64,000 bases of DNA from Oxalobacteraceae bacterium UBA6018 (GCA_002428015.1 DIZW01000124.1:500-64499), one strand, 5' to 3'. Shown: positions 26,158-35,408, counted from the stretch's first letter. Notes: generated from the sequence alone by a model not told the origin. Numbers and translations: made by a program.

Positions 26158-26970
26158 ATGCTACAGACTCCCGCCTCCTTCGTGCCGCTGCTGACAGCCC
26201 AGGCGCACCCAAACCCGATCAACTTTATCTTCCATGGCGCGCGCCTGCTGGTACGCGCCGATGGCGCCCTGCCGCAAGGGGAGGGCGGCCTGCAGGCGAT
26301 CGACGCCGCGCGCCTGCACCCGGTCGGCCTGCTCGCCGGCCGCTACTGCCAGACCGCGTGGGCCGACAGCGAGGCGGCGCCGCCCGGCTACGCCTTCACC
26401 AGCCTGCGCGCGCTGCTCGGGGTGATGGACGCGGACCTGGTCGGGGTGGCGGCACGCGCGGCCCAGATCGCCGAGTGGGCGCGCACCCACCGCTACTGCG
26501 GCGCATGCGCCGCGCCGATGGCGCTGGTGGCCGGCCAGCGCTGCTTCGGCTGCCCGGCCTGCGGCATGGTGGCCTATCCGCGCATCTCGCCGGCGATGAT
26601 GGTCCTGATCCGCAAGGGCGACCAGGTGCTGCTGGCGCTGCACGCGGCCGCGGCCAGCAAGCGCTTCACGCCGCTGGCGGGCTTCCTGGAGGCCGGCGAG
26701 ACGATCGAGGAGGCGGTGCACCGCGAAGTGTTCGAGGAGGTCGGCCTGCGGGTGCACAACCTGCGCTACTTCGGCAGCCAGTCGTGGCCTTTTCCGCACT
26801 CCCTGATGATCGCCTTCAGCGCCGATTACCTCGATGGCGAGATTCGGGTCGACCCCAGCGAGATCGCCGAGGCGCGCTGGTTCGGTCCCGGCGACGAGTG
26901 GCCGGAGCGGGTGCCGCACATCTCGGTGTCCTCGCTGCTGGTGGACGCGCACCGTCCGCCGGGCAGCTAG
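26158..26970 (+). CDS. nudC: NAD(+) diphosphatase / NAD-RNA decapping hydrolase
   Basis: This 270-residue Nudix protein hydrolyses NADH to NMNH and AMP, and removes NAD caps from RNA. A zinc ribbon is formed by C114-x2-C117 and C132-x2-C135 (CGAC, CPAC). The Nudix box runs from GFLEAGETIEEAV to REVFEEVG at 175-196. The NudC-specific motif SQSWPFPHSLM at 207-217 separates it from other Nudix enzymes. The start at 26158 fits the family N-terminus; an earlier in-frame ATG adds an Arg-rich tail and is rejected. The stop codon overlaps the converging stop of the next gene. Confidence 0.93.
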   Translation: MLQTPASFVPLLTAQAHPNPINFIFHGARLLVRADGALPQGEGGLQAIDAARLHPVGLLAGRYCQTAWADSEAAPPGYAFTSLRALLGVMDADLVGVAARAAQIAEWARTHRYCGACAAPMALVAGQRCFGCPACGMVAYPRISPAMMVLIRKGDQVLLALHAAAASKRFTPLAGFLEAGETIEEAVHREVFEEVGLRVHNLRYFGSQSWPFPHSLMIAFSADYLDGEIRVDPSEIAEARWFGPGDEWPERVPHISVSSLLVDAHRPPGS

Positions 26971-27782
26971 GGCTTCGGCCCGGTGCCGCGTACCTGCATG
27001 GTGCGCTTCATCAGGTCGAACCAGAACGGCGCGCCGAACAGCGCGGTCGCCGCGGTAAGCAGCCAGCCCGCCACGCTCAGCGCGAGGCGCTCGTCCAGGG
27101 CGGGCGGGAAGCTCTCCCAGCCGATCGGCAGCGCCATGAGTTCGCCGATGGCATGGGCGTCGACCGTGGTGGGCACGGCGCTGATATGCGCGGCCAGCGC
27201 CGGATGCTGCCACAGGGTGCGGAACAGGTGGATGCTGTCGATGTTAAACAGCATCGCCAGCAGCAGCGACAGCAGCAGGCTGATGGCCATCGAACGGCGC
27301 TTGTACTGGCCAGAGACGCGCTTCATGGCGCTGTCGAACCAGCGCGCCAGGTCCGCCTCGAAGGCGGCCGCGTCGCCGTCGGCGCGCTGGTAGAAGCCTT
27401 GCAGCGCGCGCTTGACGGCGCCGTCGGCGAGCTTGTCGATGTCTCGCCCGAGCTGGGCGTAGTCGCCGGGGATGCTCTGGATCGCGTCGAGCAGGGCGAT
27501 GGCGAAATGGCGCGGTTCGATGTAGGCCGGCTTGGTGTCGACTGCGCGCGGGTCGTCCGACGCGCGGTCGTGCGGATTGACCAGCGCATGCGCGTACACC
27601 GCGCGCGCCAGGCCGGCGAAGGCGTCGTCGGCCAGCATGCGGCGTACGCCGTCGAGCAGCAGGCGGGCGCGCATCGACAGCGCCGAGGTCAGCGCCTCCT
27701 GCAGCGTGCTGACGATCAGCGCCACGCTGGCATAGCAAAAGGTCAGGCCGACCACCACTTCAAGGACTGTGCTGCCAAACAT
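26967..27782 (-). CDS. Hypothetical membrane protein
   Basis: This 271-residue protein starts at MFGSTVLEV, preceded by GGGAGG. It has an N-terminal membrane helix (VLEVVVGLTFCYASVALIVS), a cytoplasmic helical region of about 140 residues, a second helix (SMAISLLLSLLLAMLFNI) and a third near the C-terminus (VAGWLLTAATALFGAPFWF), ending in a short basic tail. I recognise no catalytic motif. Its 3' end overlaps nudC tail to tail by 4 bases. Confidence 0.8.
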   Translation of the reverse strand: MFGSTVLEVVVGLTFCYASVALIVSTLQEALTSALSMRARLLLDGVRRMLADDAFAGLARAVYAHALVNPHDRASDDPRAVDTKPAYIEPRHFAIALLDAIQSIPGDYAQLGRDIDKLADGAVKRALQGFYQRADGDAAAFEADLARWFDSAMKRVSGQYKRRSMAISLLLSLLLAMLFNIDSIHLFRTLWQHPALAAHISAVPTTVDAHAIGELMALPIGWESFPPALDERLALSVAGWLLTAATALFGAPFWFDLMKRTMQVRGTGPKP

Positions 27783-27949
27783 GGTTACCTCCCGCGAAAC
27801 GTCGAGTGTCATCAAGATACGCTAGCCGATGGCGTCCAGCGCCGAGTTCGGTTCGCGCAAAACAAGCCCCCGGCGGGCCCTGTCGAGCGCGCCTTCTGGC
27901 AATAGTTCTGTATACTTGCAGCAATTATAGAAAAATATCAAGGTTGCGT

Positions 27950-29443
27950 ATGCAGCAGGTGGGCAATGGCGCAGGCATCGACTGGCTAAGCGATCCGGAC
28001 AGCGCGTTCGCGCGTGCCCGCGCGCGCGGCCGCCCGTTGCTGCTGTACTGGGGCGTGGACTGGTCCCCGCCGTGCAGCCGCCTGTGCGCGACCGTGTTCC
28101 AGCGTGCCGACTTCGCCGCGCTGGCCGACCGCATGGTGGCGTTGCGCATCGACGGCGATGCCGCCGGCGCCCAGCACAGCGCCGAGCGCTTCGGCGTGCG
28201 CAACTATCCCACCGTGATCGTGTACCGGGCCGACGGCAGCGAGATCACACGCCTGCCGGTCCAGCTGGCGCCGGAGCGCTTTGTGGCGCTGCTGGCCGTG
28301 GCGCTGGCCGCGCCGGTGAACGTGGCGCAGTCGCTGTCGGCGGCGCTGTCGCGTGAGCGCGCACTGGCCGACGACGAATGGCGGCTGCTCAGTTTCTACG
28401 CCTGGGACGCGGACGAGCGCCAGGTCCTCAAGGGCCTCGATTTTGCCGCCGCGCTGGCCAGCATGAAAAGCGGCTGCACGCTGCCAGAGGCGGCGCTGCG
28501 GCTGGAGTGGCACGCGGTGGCGATGTCGGGCAAGGGCGGCATCAACAAGCGCGCGGCGGTGGCGTGGCTCGAGCGCATCCTGGCCGATCCGCAGGCGGTG
28601 GCGGCGCAGATGGATATCGCGATCGCCTACGCGGTCGACCTGGTGCGTTACCTGAGCGCGCCCCAGTCTGCGGCGCGCACCGGGCTGGCCAACGCCTGGG
28701 CCGCGGCGCTGGCGCGGCTGGAACTGGACCCGGACGTGGGCGTGGCCGATCAGCTGGCGGCGCTGGGCGCGCGGGTGTGCCTGTGGCGCCTGGGCGCGAC
28801 CCTGCCGCACATGGATGCGCTGGCGCGTGAGCGCGTGGCCGCGGCGCTGGACGGCGCCGCAGCCAGCTTAGCCGCAGCCAGCTTAGCCGCAAGCAGCGCA
28901 GCCGTAAACAGCACAGCCGCAAATAGCACAGGCGCAAACAGCCCAGCCGGCGTCGACACCAATTATTCTCTGCTGCGTCATCAACTGGTCGCCACCGGCG
29001 CGGCCGCCTTGGCCGACGCCGGCCTACTCGACGAGGCCGAGCAGTTGCTGCGCGCCGCGCTGGCCGGCTCTCATGCGCCGTTCTACTTCATGCACAGGCT
29101 GGCGGCGATCGCCAAGAAGCGCGGCGATCCAGTGGCGGCGCTGCGCTGGTACGAGCAGGCCTGGGGCCAGGCGCGCGGCGCCGCCACCCGCCTGCAGTGG
29201 GGCGCCGCCTATCTGCAGGGACTGGTCGATTTCGCGCCGGCCGAGGCGCCGCGCATCGACCGTGTCGCTGGCGAACTGCTAGCCGAGCTGGGCGTCATGC
29301 ACGACGCGCATTGCCAGCGCAACCGCGCGCAGCTGCAGCGCATCGACAGCAAGCTGTCGTTGTGGCGCGGCGGCGGCGAGCAGGCTGCCGCGCTGCGCAG
29401 GGTCGCGCGCGGCACGCCGCTCCTGGGCGGCACGCCGCTCTAA
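27950..29443 (+). CDS. Thioredoxin-fold protein with degenerate active site and TPR-like C-terminus
   Basis: This 497-residue protein starts MQQVGNGAGIDWL after AAGG. Residues about 12-110 are a thioredoxin fold: YWGVDWSPPC at the active site and NYPTVIVY with the cis-proline at 87. The usual W-C-P-P-C is W38-S39-P40-P41-C42, so the nucleophilic N-terminal Cys is Ser, and disulfide reductase activity should be lost. A low-complexity Ala/Ser/Asn linker at about 303-332 is encoded by a 15-bp minisatellite. The C-terminus has TPR-like helices (DAGLLDEAEQLLRAAL, DPVAALRWYEQAW). No signal peptide is present; it is likely cytoplasmic. The function is unknown. Confidence 0.75.
   Translation: MQQVGNGAGIDWLSDPDSAFARARARGRPLLLYWGVDWSPPCSRLCATVFQRADFAALADRMVALRIDGDAAGAQHSAERFGVRNYPTVIVYRADGSEITRLPVQLAPERFVALLAVALAAPVNVAQSLSAALSRERALADDEWRLLSFYAWDADERQVLKGLDFAAALASMKSGCTLPEAALRLEWHAVAMSGKGGINKRAAVAWLERILADPQAVAAQMDIAIAYAVDLVRYLSAPQSAARTGLANAWAAALARLELDPDVGVADQLAALGARVCLWRLGATLPHMDALARERVAAALDGAAASLAAASLAASSAAVNSTAANSTGANSPAGVDTNYSLLRHQLVATGAAALADAGLLDEAEQLLRAALAGSHAPFYFMHRLAAIAKKRGDPVAALRWYEQAWGQARGAATRLQWGAAYLQGLVDFAPAEAPRIDRVAGELLAELGVMHDAHCQRNRAQLQRIDSKLSLWRGGGEQAAALRRVARGTPLLGGTPL
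28856..28945 (+). repeat. 15-bp coding minisatellite, six units
   Basis: Six tandem 15-base units related to GCCGCAGCCAGCTTA are in frame inside the thioredoxin-like gene and encode AAASL, AAASL, AASSA, AVNST, AANST and GANSP. The first two units are identical, suggesting a recent duplication. Confidence 0.9.
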
Positions 29444-29561
29444 CCTGACTACTGCTTTGCTTCACCCGCCGCGTTAGCCGGCCCAGCCGGGAACCTGTTC
29501 CAGATCCGCGCATCAAACAGCTATTTGGGTCGCCGATGGCGGCGACGGTGGATGAACGACG

Positions 29562-29885
29562 ATGGAACGGCCGGTATTGGCGAGCGACATCTCGCGCGAA
29601 GACTTTGAGAACATCCGCGTGATGCTAGAAAGCGCGCGCCGGCGCACCCGTCCACGCAAGCACGACCTGTACGACGTGTTCTGCGCGGTGCTGTATTTCC
29701 TGAACGCGGGCGGCGCCTGGCGCAGCCTGCCGCCGGGCTTTCCGCCGTGGCGCACGGTGCACGAGTACTACACCCAATGGACGGCCACGCGCGGCGTGCA
29801 GCAGTCGCTGCTGGAAACGGCGCTGCGCGCAGTCGGCCGCCTCGAGGACGTGGAGCGCCTGCACCGCCTGCTGGAACAGCGCTGA
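29562..29885 (+). pseudogene. IS5-type transposase N-terminal fragment (DUF4096)
   Basis: This 107-residue frame contains YDVFCAVLYFLNAGGAWRSL and PPGFPPWRTVHEYYTQW, which match the DUF4096 helix-turn-helix N-terminus of IS5-family transposases. The catalytic DDE part is absent downstream and no terminal inverted repeats or target duplication are visible. It is therefore probably the remnant of an insertion sequence, although a domesticated stand-alone DNA-binding protein cannot be excluded because the frame is intact and ends cleanly. Confidence 0.75.
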
Positions 29886-30089
29886 GCGTGGCGCCTACCC
29901 TGAGTTGCCGATTCGTCGACCAGACGATTCGTTGACGACGCATGGCGCGAATCGACGCGATGCTGCGCCGCAATATGCTGCGATGCGAAAATGAAGCGCA
30001 CATGGCAGCGGCCTTTCCATGCTCCTTGCCTCGCACCGATTTCGCCCAATCTAGACGTCAACGAGCCAGCAAAACAGGCCCGTCGAACA

Positions 30090-30983
30090 CTAGCGCAATG
30101 CCAGCACGCCGGCGATCCAGTCGACGAACACGCGGACCCGCGCCGACAGGTGGCGGTTATGCGAATACACGACCGCCACCGGCAGGGCGGGCGCGCGCCA
30201 GCGCGGCAGCACCTCGACCAGTTCGCCGCTGGCCAGCAAGGGTTCGAGGCCGAGGCGTGGCGCCTGGATGATGCCCAGGCCGGCGCGGCAGCTGGCCACG
30301 TAGGCCTCGGTGCTCGACACCGCGACCCGGCTGCGCACGGCCAGCGTGCGCGCCGCGCCTTGCTCCTCGTATTCCCATTCCAGTTCGCGCCCGCTGTGGC
30401 TGGACACGAACCCGACCTGGTAGTGCCGCGCCAGGTCGGCCAGGGTGAGCGGGGTGCCGTACTGTTCGAGGTAGGAACTGGAGGCGACGTTGGCCTGCGC
30501 GAGCCGGCCGATCGTGCGCGCCACCAGGCTCGAGTCGCGCAGCGCGCCCACGCGCACGGCACAGTCGATACCTTCGCCCACCAGGTCGGCGATGCGGTCG
30601 TTGGAGCCGATGCGCACGTCGATGTCCGGGTAGGCGCGCAGGAATTCGGACAGGCGCGGAATCAGCTGCAGATGGGCCATGCGCTCCGGCAGGTCGACGC
30701 GCACCACGCCGGAAGGCTGCTGGCCGCTGGCGGCGAACAGCGTGTTGAGGTCGTCCAGGTCGCCCAGCAGGCGGGTGCAGCGCTCCAGGTAGATGCTCCC
30801 TTCGACGGTCAGGCTGACCTTGCGCGTGGTGCGCTGGAGCAGGCGCACGCCGAGCTGCTGCTCGACGCTCTGCACGGCGTTGGTCACGGTAGGGCGCGGC
30901 AGGTCCAGCTGCTCGGCCGCCTGGGCGAAGCTGCGCGCCTCGGCCACGGCGCGGAAGATCTGCATGGCCTTGATCTGATCCAT
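30090..30983 (-). CDS. LysR-family transcriptional regulator
   Basis: This 297-residue regulator has an N-terminal winged helix (MDQIKAMQIFRAVAEARSF, then AAEQLDLPRPTVTNAVQSVE). A substrate-binding domain follows from about residue 90 with GLGIIQAPRLGLEPLLASG near the C-terminus. It is divergent from the aldo/keto reductase gene with 103 bases between them. This is the usual arrangement for a LysR regulator acting on its neighbour. The inducer is unknown. Confidence 0.93.
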   Translation of the reverse strand: MDQIKAMQIFRAVAEARSFAQAAEQLDLPRPTVTNAVQSVEQQLGVRLLQRTTRKVSLTVEGSIYLERCTRLLGDLDDLNTLFAASGQQPSGVVRVDLPERMAHLQLIPRLSEFLRAYPDIDVRIGSNDRIADLVGEGIDCAVRVGALRDSSLVARTIGRLAQANVASSSYLEQYGTPLTLADLARHYQVGFVSSHSGRELEWEYEEQGAARTLAVRSRVAVSSTEAYVASCRAGLGIIQAPRLGLEPLLASGELVEVLPRWRAPALPVAVVYSHNRHLSARVRVFVDWIAGVLALR

Positions 30984-30992
30984 GATTGTTAT

Positions 30993-31006
30993 TTATTTTC
31001 GAATAA
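30993..31006. promoter_or_regulatory. Inverted repeat TTATT-TTCG-AATAA in LysR/AKR intergenic region
   Basis: A perfect 5+5 inverted repeat with a 4-base spacer lies 10 bases upstream of the LysR start and 80 bases before the reductase start, in an AT-rich divergent intergenic region. It is a candidate operator for the LysR protein, though the classical T-N11-A box is not clear-cut. Confidence 0.4.
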
Positions 31007-31086
31007 AGTAATGGATTGATCCGTATTTATTGCTTGTTTGGATAATAGCATAATGGCTTCGCGTATCAATCACACTGGAGACAAGC

Positions 31087-32085
31087 ATGAAGACGATTCA
31101 ACTGGGCGGCACCGGGCCGCGCGTGGCGCAACTGGGACTGGGCTGCATGGGCATGTCGGACCTGTACGGCCCGGCGGACCGCGGCGAGAGCATCGCCACC
31201 ATCCACGCGGCGCTGGAGGCCGGCGTCACCCTGCTCGACACCGGCGACTTCTACGGCATGGGCCGCAACGAGCTGCTGATCCGCGACGCGCTGGCCGGCG
31301 CGGGCCGCCACCATGCGCTCATCAGCGTCAAGTTCGGCGCGCTGCGCGACGCCCAGGGCGGCTGGCATGGCATGGACTGCCGGCCGGACGCGGTGAAGAA
31401 CTTCGCCGCGTATTCGCTGGCGCGGCTCGGGGTGGAGCAGATCGGCATCTATCGCCCGGCGCGGCTGGACCCGGCGGTGCCGATCGAAGACACGGTGGGC
31501 GCCATCGCAGACCTGGTCAAGGCCGGCCAGGTGGCCCACATCGGGCTGTCGGAAATCAGCGCGGCCACCTTGCGGCGCGCGCACGCGGTGCACCCGATCA
31601 GCGATGTGCAGATCGAGTACTCGCTGATCTCGCGCGGGATCGAGAACGGCCTGCTGGCGACGGCGCGCGAACTGGGTGTGGGCATCACGGCCTACGGTGT
31701 GCTCTCGCGCGGCTTGATCAGCGGGCACTGGTCGCGCACGCGCGCCGGCGAGCGTGATTTCCGCAGCCTGGCCAGCCCGCGCTTCCAGGGCGAGAACCTG
31801 GACACCAACCTGGCCCTGGTGGAGCGCCTGCGCGCCATCGCCGGCGAGATCGGCGCCAGCGTGGCGCAGGTGGCCATCGCCTGGGTGCTGGCGCAAGGCG
31901 ACGATATCGTGGCGCTGGTGGGCGCGCGCCGGCGCGAGCGGCTGGCCGAGTCGCTGGGCGCGGCGCAGCTCGCGCTCACGCCGGAAGTATTGGCGCGGCT
32001 GAACGCGGCGATGCCGGCGGACGCGGTGGCCGGCACCCGCTACAACGCACAGCAGATGGCGCATCTCGACAGCGAACACGGTTGA
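31087..32085 (+). CDS. Aldo/keto reductase with altered catalytic tetrad
   Basis: This 332-residue TIM-barrel NADPH-dependent reductase starts MKTIQLGGTGPRVAQLGLG. Tetrad residues D51, Y56 (DTGDFYGMGRNE) and K82 (ISVKFG) are present. The usual HR of the YxQHRxDP motif reads YRPARLDP, so the catalytic His position is occupied by Ala125. Many reductases of this general type act on aldehydes or pyridoxal; the substrate here is unknown. It is divergent from, and probably controlled by, the LysR gene. Confidence 0.9.
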   Translation: MKTIQLGGTGPRVAQLGLGCMGMSDLYGPADRGESIATIHAALEAGVTLLDTGDFYGMGRNELLIRDALAGAGRHHALISVKFGALRDAQGGWHGMDCRPDAVKNFAAYSLARLGVEQIGIYRPARLDPAVPIEDTVGAIADLVKAGQVAHIGLSEISAATLRRAHAVHPISDVQIEYSLISRGIENGLLATARELGVGITAYGVLSRGLISGHWSRTRAGERDFRSLASPRFQGENLDTNLALVERLRAIAGEIGASVAQVAIAWVLAQGDDIVALVGARRRERLAESLGAAQLALTPEVLARLNAAMPADAVAGTRYNAQQMAHLDSEHG

Positions 32086-32180
32086 GCGGGCGATTCCTGC
32101 GAATCAGGCGGCGGACCTGGGGATAGTGCGCGCAGGCGGTCCAGACGGCGGACCTGGAAAAGAAAAGGCGGACGGGGGCG

Positions 32181-32630
32181 CTACTGGGCGGGCGGCTCGG
32201 CCGCCGCGGTCGCGGTCGTTGCGGCGGCGGCCGGCGTGGCGGCCTGGAATACCAGCTTGTCGTCGTCGTTGAGCGAGAAGCTGCCCACAGGCTCGCCAAG
32301 CGCCTTCGCGTCCGGCGTGCCGTTCTCGGTGCAGTTCTGGGTATCGATCTGCCACGACTGGCTGCCGGCGCGCAGGTTGTAGACGTTCTCGCCGGCGTTG
32401 AAGAGGTCAAGCGCCACTTCGCCGGCGGGCACCTTGGCCAGCACGAACTGGCGCTGGCAATCGGGCAGGCGGGCGGCGGTGACGGCGAGGGTGACGCTGT
32501 CGTCCCAGAAGTAGTCCTGTTCCGCGCGCAGCGTGAGCGCGTGCTCGCTGCCATTGATGTAGTAGCTGGTGGAGTCCTTGATGCAGCCGGCCAGCAGCAG
32601 GGGAGTCAGGAGAATCAATGTGCGGCGCAT
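32181..32630 (-). CDS. Hypothetical lipoprotein
   Basis: This 149-residue protein begins MRRTLILLTPLLLAGCIKD with a clear lipobox (LLAGC) and a Lys/Asp tail after the Cys. The mature part is beta-rich and ends in an Ala/Thr-rich tail (AATPAAAATTATAAAEPPAQ). I recognise no family. It is likely anchored in an outer or inner membrane. Confidence 0.8.
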   Translation of the reverse strand: MRRTLILLTPLLLAGCIKDSTSYYINGSEHALTLRAEQDYFWDDSVTLAVTAARLPDCQRQFVLAKVPAGEVALDLFNAGENVYNLRAGSQSWQIDTQNCTENGTPDAKALGEPVGSFSLNDDDKLVFQAATPAAAATTATAAAEPPAQ

Positions 32631-32682
32631 GGGGCTCCCGGTGTCGGTGGTGGAGAAGCTGCAAAATCTGCACGAGTATAAA

Positions 32683-33126
32683 TCAGAACTCGGTGCCGAT
32701 GGTCAGTGTGCCGACGGTATGACGCGGCGGCGTGAAGGTCGGCGACTGGAAGGCCGGGGCGCGGCGGCTGACCTTGAACTGCAGGAACCAGGGACCGTGG
32801 CCGGCGTCGCGCGAGTCGGGAAAATCGAAGCGTATGCCGAGTTGGAGCGCGTGCAGCAGGCTGCGCTGCTTGAGCGCGGGCGGCGCAGGCGCGAGGGCGA
32901 GTGAGGGGGCGGCTTCGGGCTGGGGAAAGTCGTCGGTGCGCGCGAAGGCGACGCATCGCAGCCGTGGCGGCGCGCAGGCCGGCGCATCGTGCCCGCTATC
33001 GGCATACCAGTCGCGCCCGACGTTGCCGGCGTCGAGCTCGTCGCTGGCCTGGGCCATCGCGGTGCTGCTGGCCACGGCCAGCGCGGCGGCCACCACCGGG
33101 GAGAAGCGCTTGCTATGCGTAGCCAT
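32683..33126 (-). CDS. Hypothetical exported protein
   Basis: This 147-residue protein has a signal peptide (basic start, VVAAALAVASSTAMA with cleavage near AQA). The mature part is Pro-rich and has two Cys residues (ACAPPRLRC). A C-terminal stretch (HALQLGIRFDF, FLQFKV, VGTLTIGTEF) has alternating strands ending in Phe, a pattern seen at the end of outer-membrane barrels. The role is unknown. Confidence 0.65.
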   Translation of the reverse strand: MATHSKRFSPVVAAALAVASSTAMAQASDELDAGNVGRDWYADSGHDAPACAPPRLRCVAFARTDDFPQPEAAPSLALAPAPPALKQRSLLHALQLGIRFDFPDSRDAGHGPWFLQFKVSRRAPAFQSPTFTPPRHTVGTLTIGTEF

Positions 33127-33261
33127 GGCGGGATGACGCCTGCGGATGTGCTGTGGACGAGTTCGATTTTATGCGGGCTGGCGGGGGCGGACTTGGGCTG
33201 GCGCATACGGCCGGCGGCCTGGACTCCGGCGTGGACGCGACGCACGATAAATGAAAAAGCA

Positions 33262-33298
33262 ATAAAAAACGCCGCACAGCTGGTGCTGGTGCGGCGTT
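33262..33298 (-). terminator. Terminator of amylase copy 1
   Basis: On the minus strand AACGCCGCAC and GTGCGGCGTT form a stem around cagcaccagct, followed by TTTTTATTG. It lies 46 bases after the amylase stop. A near copy follows the second amylase gene. Confidence 0.9.
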
Positions 33299-33343
33299 GG
33301 GGCGGGCCGGCCGATCAAGCTGCCGGCTACGCGGTCGAAGGCG

Positions 33344-35215
33344 TCAGAACTTGAAGTTGCCGCCGTCGAGCAGCAAGGTGGCCGCGCCGCAGGCTGGGGT
33401 GGTCGCCTCGCGGTTGCCGCTGCTCGTGGTCTGGTTGCTTTCCCATACGTCGGCAACCGCGCCGTGCTTCATGAACTTGTACTGGATCGCGGTCGATGCC
33501 GGCAGCTGGATGGTGCGCGACCATGCCGAGTTGGCGCCGCTGGTTTCGATCGTCAGCACGTCGTTGGTGGTCGGGGTCCAGTTGCCCAGTTCGCTTCGGT
33601 TGCCCACCACGTAGACACTCTGGCCAACCACGGTGTTGGCGTTGGCGATGCGGAACTTGACGCCCACGGTGCAGGTGGTGGTGCCGGTGACTTTCTGGTT
33701 CACGTGCAGTGCCACCGCCGGAACGGTCGAGCCGCCGTTGCCGGGAATGCTGACCGACACGACGCCGTTGCTGCCCACTACCACGCTGTCGCCCGTGCAA
33801 CCGGTGGCGGTCGCGTTGAGGGTGCCGTGCACGACGTTGCAATAGGTGCCAGCTGGCAGCATGGTCTGGAAGGAAGCGTTCCAGGCCGCGCCGTCATTGT
33901 TGATCGCCGCGAAACCCTTGGCGCCGCGTGCGAAGGCGATCTGGTTGGCCGTGCCGCTGGTGAAGTAGTCGACACCGGTGCCCGAGGTGGCGGCGCGGAA
34001 GGCGACCATGTTGGAAATATCGGACCAGCGGTGGATGAAGTCCCACGACTGGTTGATCAGCGGCGCGCCGTTGGCGTCGAACGGGCTGGCCGACGGCGGC
34101 GCCTGGTCGTTGGTGCTGAACCGGAAGCCCGAGTGGAGCTGGGCGTGACCGTACGGCCAGGCCAGCATGAAGATGTTGGCCAGGTCGTAACGTTTGGTGC
34201 CCTGGGTGTCGTTGATGGCGCCGGTGAAATTGCTGGCGTCCAGGGAGCTGCCGTTACGCTCAGTGTCCCAGTTGTTCACGAACACCGTTGCCTTGTCGGT
34301 GGGGATGAAGCCCCAGGTGCCGCCCCAGTTGCCAGGCGTGCCCATGACCGAGCGGACTTGCGAGATGCTGTTGCCGTTCTCGTTGCGGAACATCGCCTTG
34401 ATCGCGAACGGGAACTGGAATTCGTTCAACGTGCCGGTTGGGAAATAGTCCGAACGAACGACGTTGCTGTCTGGGATGACTTCCTGGGTGACCCACAAGG
34501 TTTCGCCCGAGGTCGTGGTGCGGTTGGTGCCGCCCAGGATAGACGACAGGTCGGAAGGCTGCATGTGCTTGGCCGCGTCGAAGCGCACACCGTCGACGCC
34601 CATCGCCACCAGCTTGTTCAGGTAGTTCTTGACCTGGCCCTGGACGTAGCTGCCGTCGGTCATCAGGTCGGGCAGGCCGCTCAGGCGGCAGAACATCACG
34701 TTATGGCGGTTGCCGGGCGAGCCGTAGTCGCCGCTCTGGATGTCGCAGGCCGAGTGGAAATCGTTGCTGCTGAAGTTGGGGTAGGTCAGCGTGGTGGAAT
34801 TCCAGGTCGAGCCGTTGGTGGCCGTGCCTGAGCCTGCCGCCATGTGGTTGACGACCACGTCCACGTAGACGCGCACCTTGGCCGCGTGGCAGGTGTTGAT
34901 CATGGTTTGCAGTTCAGCCTCGGTACCCATGTGGCTGTTGAGCTGGGTGAAGTTGACTGGCTGGTACACGTCCCACCAAGGGCCGAGGTTGGCCGAGGCG
35001 TGCGGCGGCGAAATCTGCACGGCGCCGTAACCCTGGGGTCCAAGCCAGTTCGTGCATTCCTTGGCGATATCGTTCCACTTCCAGCGGAACATCTGCACCG
35101 AGGTGTCGGCGGCGTTGAAATTGGCGGCCTGGACGTCGGTGGCGAAGGCGCCGCCGAGCAGGGCGGTCGCGGCCAGGATGCTACGGATGAGCTTAGTTTT
35201 CTGTGGTGTTTTCAT
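33344..35215 (-). CDS. Exported GH13 alpha-amylase with CBM20 (copy 1)
   Basis: This 623-residue protein hydrolyses alpha-1,4-glucan. Residues 1-30 are a signal peptide (cleavage after VQA). GH13 conserved regions are DVVVNHM at 119-125, GVRFDAAKH at 209-217 with nucleophile D213, TQEVI with acid E245, and FVNNWDTER with D317. Region IV normally reads NHD; here W316 replaces the His. A C-terminal CBM20 starch-binding domain spans about 520-623 (GNWTPTT, QYKFMKH, VWESNQTTSSGNR). It is about 95% identical by eye to the product of 35720-37591 (some 30 differences). Operator-like sites lie upstream at 35394 and 35492. Confidence 0.96.
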   Translation of the reverse strand: MKTPQKTKLIRSILAATALLGGAFATDVQAANFNAADTSVQMFRWKWNDIAKECTNWLGPQGYGAVQISPPHASANLGPWWDVYQPVNFTQLNSHMGTEAELQTMINTCHAAKVRVYVDVVVNHMAAGSGTATNGSTWNSTTLTYPNFSSNDFHSACDIQSGDYGSPGNRHNVMFCRLSGLPDLMTDGSYVQGQVKNYLNKLVAMGVDGVRFDAAKHMQPSDLSSILGGTNRTTTSGETLWVTQEVIPDSNVVRSDYFPTGTLNEFQFPFAIKAMFRNENGNSISQVRSVMGTPGNWGGTWGFIPTDKATVFVNNWDTERNGSSLDASNFTGAINDTQGTKRYDLANIFMLAWPYGHAQLHSGFRFSTNDQAPPSASPFDANGAPLINQSWDFIHRWSDISNMVAFRAATSGTGVDYFTSGTANQIAFARGAKGFAAINNDGAAWNASFQTMLPAGTYCNVVHGTLNATATGCTGDSVVVGSNGVVSVSIPGNGGSTVPAVALHVNQKVTGTTTCTVGVKFRIANANTVVGQSVYVVGNRSELGNWTPTTNDVLTIETSGANSAWSRTIQLPASTAIQYKFMKHGAVADVWESNQTTSSGNREATTPACGAATLLLDGGNFKF

Positions 35216-35393
35216 GGTGCTTCCTTATGGTTGTAGGTGTTGGAATGCGACGGCATTGCCACCCCTTGTCTCTCCAGCAGGAATGGCGCCGTGGTGTTAC
35301 ATGAAACGAGAACTGCGAATTGCTTGCGCGATCTTGAATCGTCGCGGCGAGGGGTGGGCTGGGCCCGTTTTATGCTGTCTCCTCGGGAGTAAA

Positions 35394-35408
35394 TGTAGCA
35401 CAACTACA
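35394..35408. promoter_or_regulatory. Putative operator TGTAG-CACAA-CTACA (amylase copy 1, proximal)
   Basis: A perfect 5+5 palindrome lies 179 bases upstream of the amylase start. The identical sequence lies at 37767-37781, 176 bases before the second amylase start. Conservation in sequence and position suggests a binding site for a starch- or maltose-responsive regulator. Confidence 0.6.

Noticed and set aside
29444..30089. A complete insertion sequence around the IS5-type fragment
   Set aside because: No DDE domain, terminal inverted repeats or target-site duplication could be found; only the N-terminal domain remains.
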